A stretch of 64,000 bases of DNA from Candidatus Didemnitutus sp. (GTDB lineage: Bacteria; Verrucomicrobiota; Verrucomicrobiia; Opitutales; Opitutaceae): the NCBI GenBank assembly GCA_019634575.1, contig JAHCAY010000003.1, forward strand, positions 186,001 to 250,000. The letters are read 5' to 3'. This document shows, piece by piece, positions 59,626 through 64,000 of the stretch. The number at the start of each line of letters is the position of its first letter. Position 1 is the stretch's first letter. The notes under the pieces are model-generated. The model worked only from the letters and a program-made list of their open reading frames with translations, was not told where the DNA came from and did not search any database. A program made the position numbers and the translations under genes.

Positions 59626-60336
59626 ATGCACTCCTCCAAGAAACGTCTGCTGCTTTTCCCGCAGGACAAAGGCGGCATCGGCAAGAGCTTTGTCGCGTCG
59701 CTGATCCATGATTATCTCACGGACCAGCGCGTCCTCGTGAAGGCCTTCGACTTGGACCACGCCAACTCGACATTCAACCGCCTCGTGCCGGAGGCCGAAT
59801 TCGTCGACACGGACGTTGATGCGGACAAGCTGGGCGAGCTTGACCGTCTGGTGCAGGCCCTGGCCGACGCGGACACCGTGCTCGTCGACAGCCGCGCGAC
59901 CGGAGGGAGCAAGCTTCTCGCCTACCTGGACGAGGCGCGCGTGGCCGAACTGCAGCCGGAACTCGATTGCCGCGTGGTGTTCGTGCTCGTGGCGACCGAC
60001 GACAAGGATGCCAATTCCCAGGTCGCCGAGGTGATTGAAGCTTGGGGCGATCGTGTCGCCTGGCTGGTCGCGCGAAACTTGCGCGATGGAGAGGCGCTGC
60101 CCCTTTGGGGAGGAAGCAATTCGCGGCGGCGGCTGCGTGAGGAATTGGGCGCCATCGAAATCGACGTGCCGTGCCTCGCGGAGATCACCCGCAATCGGCT
60201 GCAAGGAGCGAACCTCACGGTGGGGCGCGGCCGGACGTCCGATCGTCTTCACCTGCTTGATCGCTCGCGGTGCCTGCGCTTTCACGAGCGGATGACCGGG
60301 CAGTTCGAGCGCGCCCGCAACCTGCTGATCGGATGA
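59626..60336 (+). CDS. ParA/MinD-like ATPase, StbB/TraL-like position
   Basis: The product is 236 residues from the ATG at 59626, 1 bp after the previous stop. It has a deviant Walker A PQDKGGIGKSFVASL (about residues 12-26) with Lys and Ser in the expected places. A VKAFDLDHANSTFNRL segment and a Walker B-like TVLVDSRATGGS (about 83-94) follow, and the C-terminal half is Arg-rich. It belongs to the ParA-like ATPases associated with conjugative elements (TraL, StbB). It probably positions the element or the transfer complex. It overlaps the next gene by ATGA. Confidence 0.78.
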   Translation: MHSSKKRLLLFPQDKGGIGKSFVASLIHDYLTDQRVLVKAFDLDHANSTFNRLVPEAEFVDTDVDADKLGELDRLVQALADADTVLVDSRATGGSKLLAYLDEARVAELQPELDCRVVFVLVATDDKDANSQVAEVIEAWGDRVAWLVARNLRDGEALPLWGGSNSRRRLREELGAIEIDVPCLAEITRNRLQGANLTVGRGRTSDRLHLLDRSRCLRFHERMTGQFERARNLLIG

Positions 60337-60806
60337 AACCCGAGGATTTGCTCGATCCGGAGCATCTGCCCGCGGATTTGAAATGGATCGCCAGCCACCA
60401 TCGACTGCAGCCGGACGATCCCGTCTACCTGCTGATCGCGTGGCATTGGCAGCGCGTGAAAGGATCCGAGGACGCCCTGAGTGCGCGTACCGCGGAGTTG
60501 AAAGCGACCTTGGACCATCGCCTCGAGACGCTTCGTGCGTGCACGGAAACGATTCCGGGACTCGCCCCCACCCTGCGCACGCTGGTTGAGCGGTTGGAAC
60601 AGCAACCGCTGCTGGCGAATGAAACAATCAAGGAGCAACTCGAAGCCGCTCTGACTGCGGCGGTGGTCCAATTGACAGATTTGGAGAAACGAACGGCGGT
60701 GGCAGGCAAATTGATCGGCGTTCACCGGCGCCGCGAGAACGTCGCCACCTTTCTGATTGGCCTATCCCTCGGCATGCTCGCGGCGCTGGCCATCTTCGGG
60801 GCATGA
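60333..60806 (+). CDS. coiled-coil protein with C-terminal membrane anchor
   Basis: The product is 157 residues from the ATG at 60333, overlapping the ParA-like stop (ATGA). The N-terminal part is soluble (LPADLKWIASHHRLQPDDPV). A long helical, coiled-coil-like middle follows (about 50-125: ALSARTAELKATLDHRLETL, LVERLEQQPLLANETIKEQL). One C-terminal transmembrane helix (VATFLIGLSLGMLAALAIFG) ends the protein. It could anchor or present the ParA-like ATPase at the membrane or link it to the coupling protein encoded next. Position matches the third gene of stb-type operons; sequence similarity is not evident. Confidence 0.65.
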   Translation: MKPEDLLDPEHLPADLKWIASHHRLQPDDPVYLLIAWHWQRVKGSEDALSARTAELKATLDHRLETLRACTETIPGLAPTLRTLVERLEQQPLLANETIKEQLEAALTAAVVQLTDLEKRTAVAGKLIGVHRRRENVATFLIGLSLGMLAALAIFGA

Positions 60807-62305
60807 GGGCGAAGGGAGTGATCGTGGTCGGAGCGGCGACATTCGCGGCGTGGGCGATGCGTTGGCTGCCCGAGCCGTACCGCTACTGGGGCATGTGGGG
60901 CATCACGGGCATCGTGCTAAGCCTGGTCACCCGTGAAATCCTCGTTCGCCAGAGTCGCGACGTGGTTCTCCGGCTCTGGGGCTTCGAATGGACCCGCGAC
61001 GAGGCCTGTTGCCATTTCTTGATCACCGGCGCAACGGGAACGGGCAAGACGTCGCGCGCTGTGGTGCCGATCGTAGCCGGACTGCGGGAGACGCTGCCGA
61101 CCACCGGGATCGTGGCGATCGATTCCAAAGGCGCGCTGTGGGAGCCGCTGTCGGCGATGGCGACCGCGATGGGACAGGAAGAGAGCCTGCGGTTGATTCG
61201 GGTGCGGCCAGCGGAGGTGCCCGTTGCAACCTGGACGCCACCGCTGCGCCTGAATCTTCTGGTAGATGCGAACGTTCCTTGGGGCACCTATGCCAAGCTG
61301 CTCGTCGATACAGCCACGGCCGCCGGGCAGCGCGGCGGACAAACGTTTTTCAAGGAGTCGGCGCGGGATGCGATCACGCATGCGATGTACGCGCTCGAGG
61401 CGGCGGACCTGCCCGTGACGATCAGCAACGTCCACGATATGATCTGCGTTACTCGAGACCTGGAGATGGTGCGGGGGCGGTTGGAGATGGTCCGGACGCC
61501 GGCGGCCGAACGCGAACGCCAGTATTTTTCGGACTTCCTCGCGCAACCACCGGAGCAGCGCAGCGGCACCGTCTACACCGTCGCGAATTTCCTGCGACCA
61601 TACACGCCGCCGGACATTGCGGAGGTGTTCTGCTCGACAGAGCCGAACTTCTCGCTGGCGGAGGTGGATCAGGGGCGAATCGTTTGCCTGTCGGTGCCGC
61701 AGACGTATCAAACCGAGAGGAAGTATCTCAATCTGCTCACCAAGCAGCTGTTCTTCCTGCACGCATTCCGGAGATTCGATCTGCCGGCGGAGGAGCGGCA
61801 GCGGCGCAACATGATCGTGCTCGTTTTGGATGAGGGCCAGAAGACGACGCTGGTTTCCGAGGATGGATTCTCCGATCACGGTGCGGTTGACGAACTGCGC
61901 GAGGCCGGAGTCTGTCTCATTGCGGCTACACAGACCCCGCTTTCGTTTCATGCGTCGTTCGAGACGGAAAAGAAGGCGGACGTCTTCATGGCGAACCTGC
62001 GCACACAAATTCACTTTCGCGCCGCCGATGAGAAGGGAGCGAAGATCCTCTCGTCGAAGCTGGGCGGAAGGGAGCGACGGAGGACCAGTGGCGGATTTTC
62101 CGGCGGTCGGGAGAATCGCAACTGGCAAGTCGTGGAACGACCGCACTACTTGAGCGAACAGCTGCTCGCGCTCAACACAGGTTGGGCCGTCGTCCAACAT
62201 CCGCGAAGAACGACCCGTCCTCTGTGTATCAGGCTGCCTCACACCCCTCATACCGCACCACAGGCCGCCGAACCTCCTCATGGAAAAGGTGCCTCGCGAA
62301 GGTAG
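60803..62305 (+). CDS. VirD4/TraD/TrwB-type coupling protein (T4CP)
   Basis: The 500-residue protein starts at an ATG overlapping the previous stop (ATGA). Two N-terminal membrane helices (about 5-20 and 28-45) precede an AAA-like motor. Walker A LITGATGTGKTSRAV is at about 73-87, GIVAIDSKGALWEPL at about 99, Walker B MIVLVLDEGQKTTL at about 337 and the AATQTPLSF sensor near 372. The C-terminus is Arg/Ser/Gly-rich. It pumps relaxase-bound DNA toward a T4SS pore. No pore genes are visible here, so a helper T4SS would be needed. Confidence 0.9.
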   Translation: MRAKGVIVVGAATFAAWAMRWLPEPYRYWGMWGITGIVLSLVTREILVRQSRDVVLRLWGFEWTRDEACCHFLITGATGTGKTSRAVVPIVAGLRETLPTTGIVAIDSKGALWEPLSAMATAMGQEESLRLIRVRPAEVPVATWTPPLRLNLLVDANVPWGTYAKLLVDTATAAGQRGGQTFFKESARDAITHAMYALEAADLPVTISNVHDMICVTRDLEMVRGRLEMVRTPAAERERQYFSDFLAQPPEQRSGTVYTVANFLRPYTPPDIAEVFCSTEPNFSLAEVDQGRIVCLSVPQTYQTERKYLNLLTKQLFFLHAFRRFDLPAEERQRRNMIVLVLDEGQKTTLVSEDGFSDHGAVDELREAGVCLIAATQTPLSFHASFETEKKADVFMANLRTQIHFRAADEKGAKILSSKLGGRERRRTSGGFSGGRENRNWQVVERPHYLSEQLLALNTGWAVVQHPRRTTRPLCIRLPHTPHTAPQAAEPPHGKGASRR

Positions 62306-62375
62306 GCCGAAGGGTTCAAACCATCACCCGTTCCGAATTCCGAATCAAACTTCAGGCATCGCGCGTATGCCTGCA

Positions 62376-64000
62376 TTAGTCGGCGACGTCGTCGAATACC
62401 GACCGACCAGTGTCCTGCCCGGCATGCGAGCTGTCGTCGCGCTGGTAATCGTCGCCATCCCAGACGTCATCGCGCTCCGTATCCAACTCCTCGATCACCT
62501 GCTTGATCTCGGCTTCGGCCTCCCGGAGTTGCCGAACCGCATCCGGGTGGTCGGAGAATTCATCCCGGAACGCTCGCAAGGCGGAGCGAAGCTCATCAAA
62601 GTGCTCCTCCGGCGTGTCCTGCTCCGGGTCGTAGTCGCCACGCCACTGGGTGATCGTGTCCGTCAGCGACGGAAATAGCTCGTCCGCGAGACGCGTGCGA
62701 AGTGTGGCCGACTCCTCCGCCGTGAAAAGACTCTGCACATCCTCACGGAGGCAGCCCGAATCGGGCGTCTCCAATCCGAGGCCGATTATCTCCACCACCA
62801 CCGCGGCCCGCTTCGGGTCCGGCAGCAATCCGAATTCATGGAGTCGCACCAGCACCCGGACGTCCGAGACGCAATAAAGGTAGGAGCCGGCATGGAGACC
62901 ATCGATGAACAACGGGTGGCGTCGGCAGTAGAGCGCGAGGAACGCCCGGTCGCAACGGTACGACAAGAAGGCATGAAGATCGCGCCGGTCGCGGTGGCCG
63001 GCCGACCAGGCATCCAGCCGGTCGATCAACGCATCGTATCGGTTGGGCGGCACCATCACTTTGACGCCGCGGATCGCCAGGTCCCCGCAGGAGACCTCAT
63101 GCATCAGGTTTTCCAAGGGCGTGCCAGCCAAGTAGACGTCCAATAGTTCGGGGTCGGTTGCCACCAAGGCGGCGAACGCGTCACGGATGCTGGGGTGCTT
63201 GAACTTCCAGACATGCCCCGGGCCCTGGAGCACACGCAGGACAAAGCTCTCATGGAGGGAACCCAACGCTGCGCGCACGCCCGCGGGCGTCCCGCCGATC
63301 AAAGCCACTGCTTGCTCTTCCTCGCCGGAGAACTGCAAGGGGCTGGGAATAACCCCGCCCTTCATGAACACAAGACCGAGTGCCGCCTTGCTCTCCGCAT
63401 CCATGTTGCGGATGATCTCGCAGGTGAATTCGAGCGGGGTCTCGACGAACGCGGCGAGCGACTCCTTTGCGGGAAACAAGCCTTGGGTGAAGCTCGGGTT
63501 GCCGAGACGCCGGGCGATTTCCGGGGTGAAGCGTGGATGGGCTGCCAGTTCGGCGAGGAACGGTTGGATTCGTCTTTTGAATTCCGGGGGCTGCTTTCCG
63601 AGCCGGACATGATTGTAGAGGATTTGCTCGCGCTCGGCCTTCGAGAGTTTCTCGACCTGGATCACCACCTGTGACTCGTACATGAGCGGCAGCGCCGATT
63701 GCTTCAAGATGCCTCGCGCCGAGCGGTAGATGTAGTCTCGCGACGTGAACAGCACCTTGGCGCCGCGGTTGATCGCGGCTTGGATGTGCGGGAACACGCT
63801 GTTCCAACCGACCGTGGCCTGCCAATCGAGCTGGGTCGCGCCGAAGGCATCGTCCACCCAGAAAAACTGCTTCGGTTCGTTAGGATTGGAGTGGCGCACG
63901 AACTCTTCCGGATTGCGCACCTTGATCGTGGAGCAGCCCCATTCGTCGATTGCGCCTACGGAGAGCGCCGCCGCGATGCTGGATTTGCCACAGGCCGCTT
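62376..64000 (-). CDS. nSTAND-type NTPase (nSTAND3-like), N-terminus outside the window
   Basis: The gene enters from the right edge with no start in view; at least 540 residues are visible. At the edge the frame reads AACGKSSIAAALS, the tail of a Walker A loop. Next come the Walker B-like segment KQFFWVDDAFGATQLD, a sensor-like KVLFTSRDYIY, and winged-helix and alpha-helical repeats (IARRLGNPSFTQGLFPAKES, HVWKFKHPSIRDAFAALVAT). An acidic C-tail ends the protein. STAND ATPases are switch proteins, and many bacterial nSTAND proteins sense phage and trigger an effector. Any effector domain would be N-terminal, beyond 64000. It is convergent with the coupling protein gene, 70 bp apart. Confidence 0.75.
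   Translation of the reverse strand, partial: AACGKSSIAAALSVGAIDEWGCSTIKVRNPEEFVRHSNPNEPKQFFWVDDAFGATQLDWQATVGWNSVFPHIQAAINRGAKVLFTSRDYIYRSARGILKQSALPLMYESQVVIQVEKLSKAEREQILYNHVRLGKQPPEFKRRIQPFLAELAAHPRFTPEIARRLGNPSFTQGLFPAKESLAAFVETPLEFTCEIIRNMDAESKAALGLVFMKGGVIPSPLQFSGEEEQAVALIGGTPAGVRAALGSLHESFVLRVLQGPGHVWKFKHPSIRDAFAALVATDPELLDVYLAGTPLENLMHEVSCGDLAIRGVKVMVPPNRYDALIDRLDAWSAGHRDRRDLHAFLSYRCDRAFLALYCRRHPLFIDGLHAGSYLYCVSDVRVLVRLHEFGLLPDPKRAAVVVEIIGLGLETPDSGCLREDVQSLFTAEESATLRTRLADELFPSLTDTITQWRGDYDPEQDTPEEHFDELRSALRAFRDEFSDHPDAVRQLREAEAEIKQVIEELDTERDDVWDGDDYQRDDSSHAGQDTGRSVFDDVAD

Larger units (their letters stand above)
47103..64000. mobile_element. integrative mobilizable element, right end outside the window
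   Basis: From just after tRNA-Tyr the content switches from housekeeping genes to a serine recombinase, small regulators, a methylase-helicase, a MobF relaxase, a ParA-like protein and a coupling protein, then an nSTAND-type NTPase. No T4SS mating-pore gene is seen, so it should be mobilizable rather than self-transmissible, unless such genes lie past 64000. Exact ends cannot be fixed: the left junction is somewhere in 47103-47366 and the right end is not in view. The element status is inferred from gene content. Confidence 0.72.

Overview
The window is a high-GC bacterial chromosome segment. GC content, gene style and pathway layout (large TonB receptors with carboxypeptidase-like N-domains, a pectin-utilisation block with an IclR regulator, UxaE in place of the UxaB/UxaA route) point to Verrucomicrobiota, most likely Opitutaceae. 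That assignment is inference from gene content; no rRNA is present to confirm it.

Positions 1-29700 form a pectin/galacturonate utilisation locus. On the minus strand, reading right to left, are a large TonB-dependent receptor, an intrinsic terminator, a second TonB receptor, a CE8 pectin methylesterase and another terminator-like hairpin. A long run of co-oriented genes follows: kduI, kduD, a DUF4861 protein, a GH105 hydrolase, a GH105-GH28 fusion, an ExuT-type transporter, a PL10 pectate lyase, an SDR (probable fructuronate reductase), uxaE, uxaC, an alginate-lyase-like protein and a Dabb protein. On the plus strand, diverging from the first receptor, are an IclR regulator and a LarA-like protein, then eda, uxuA and kdgK (ended by a strong terminator), a secreted amidohydrolase and a PL22-type oligogalacturonide lyase. 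Together they give de-esterification, depolymerisation, uptake and complete conversion of saturated and unsaturated uronates to KDG, KDPG, pyruvate and glyceraldehyde-3-phosphate. A shared 36-bp operator-like sequence lies in front of the kduI operon and in the receptor/IclR divergent region.

Positions 29800-47000 are mostly ordinary chromosomal genes: a GYF_2/DUF4339 membrane protein, a Tat-exported DUF362 protein with a membrane polyferredoxin, an esterase, a Gre-like factor, a second alginate-lyase-like protein, a possible ECF S component, gntK, rnc, two ABC-2 permeases, parA/soj, mfd, a SurA-like PPIase and radC.

From tRNA-Tyr (47015) to the right edge the content is that of an integrative mobilizable element. 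It has a large serine recombinase, small regulators, a MobF (TrwC/TraI-like) relaxase with a downstream DarB-like methylase-helicase, a divergent intergenic region that is the best oriT candidate, and an operon of small HTH protein, ParA-like ATPase, membrane-anchored coiled-coil protein and VirD4/TraD coupling protein. This layout resembles stbABC plus trwB/trwC around oriT of R388. No mating-pore (T4SS) genes are seen. The window ends inside an nSTAND-type NTPase gene, a plausible anti-phage defence cargo.
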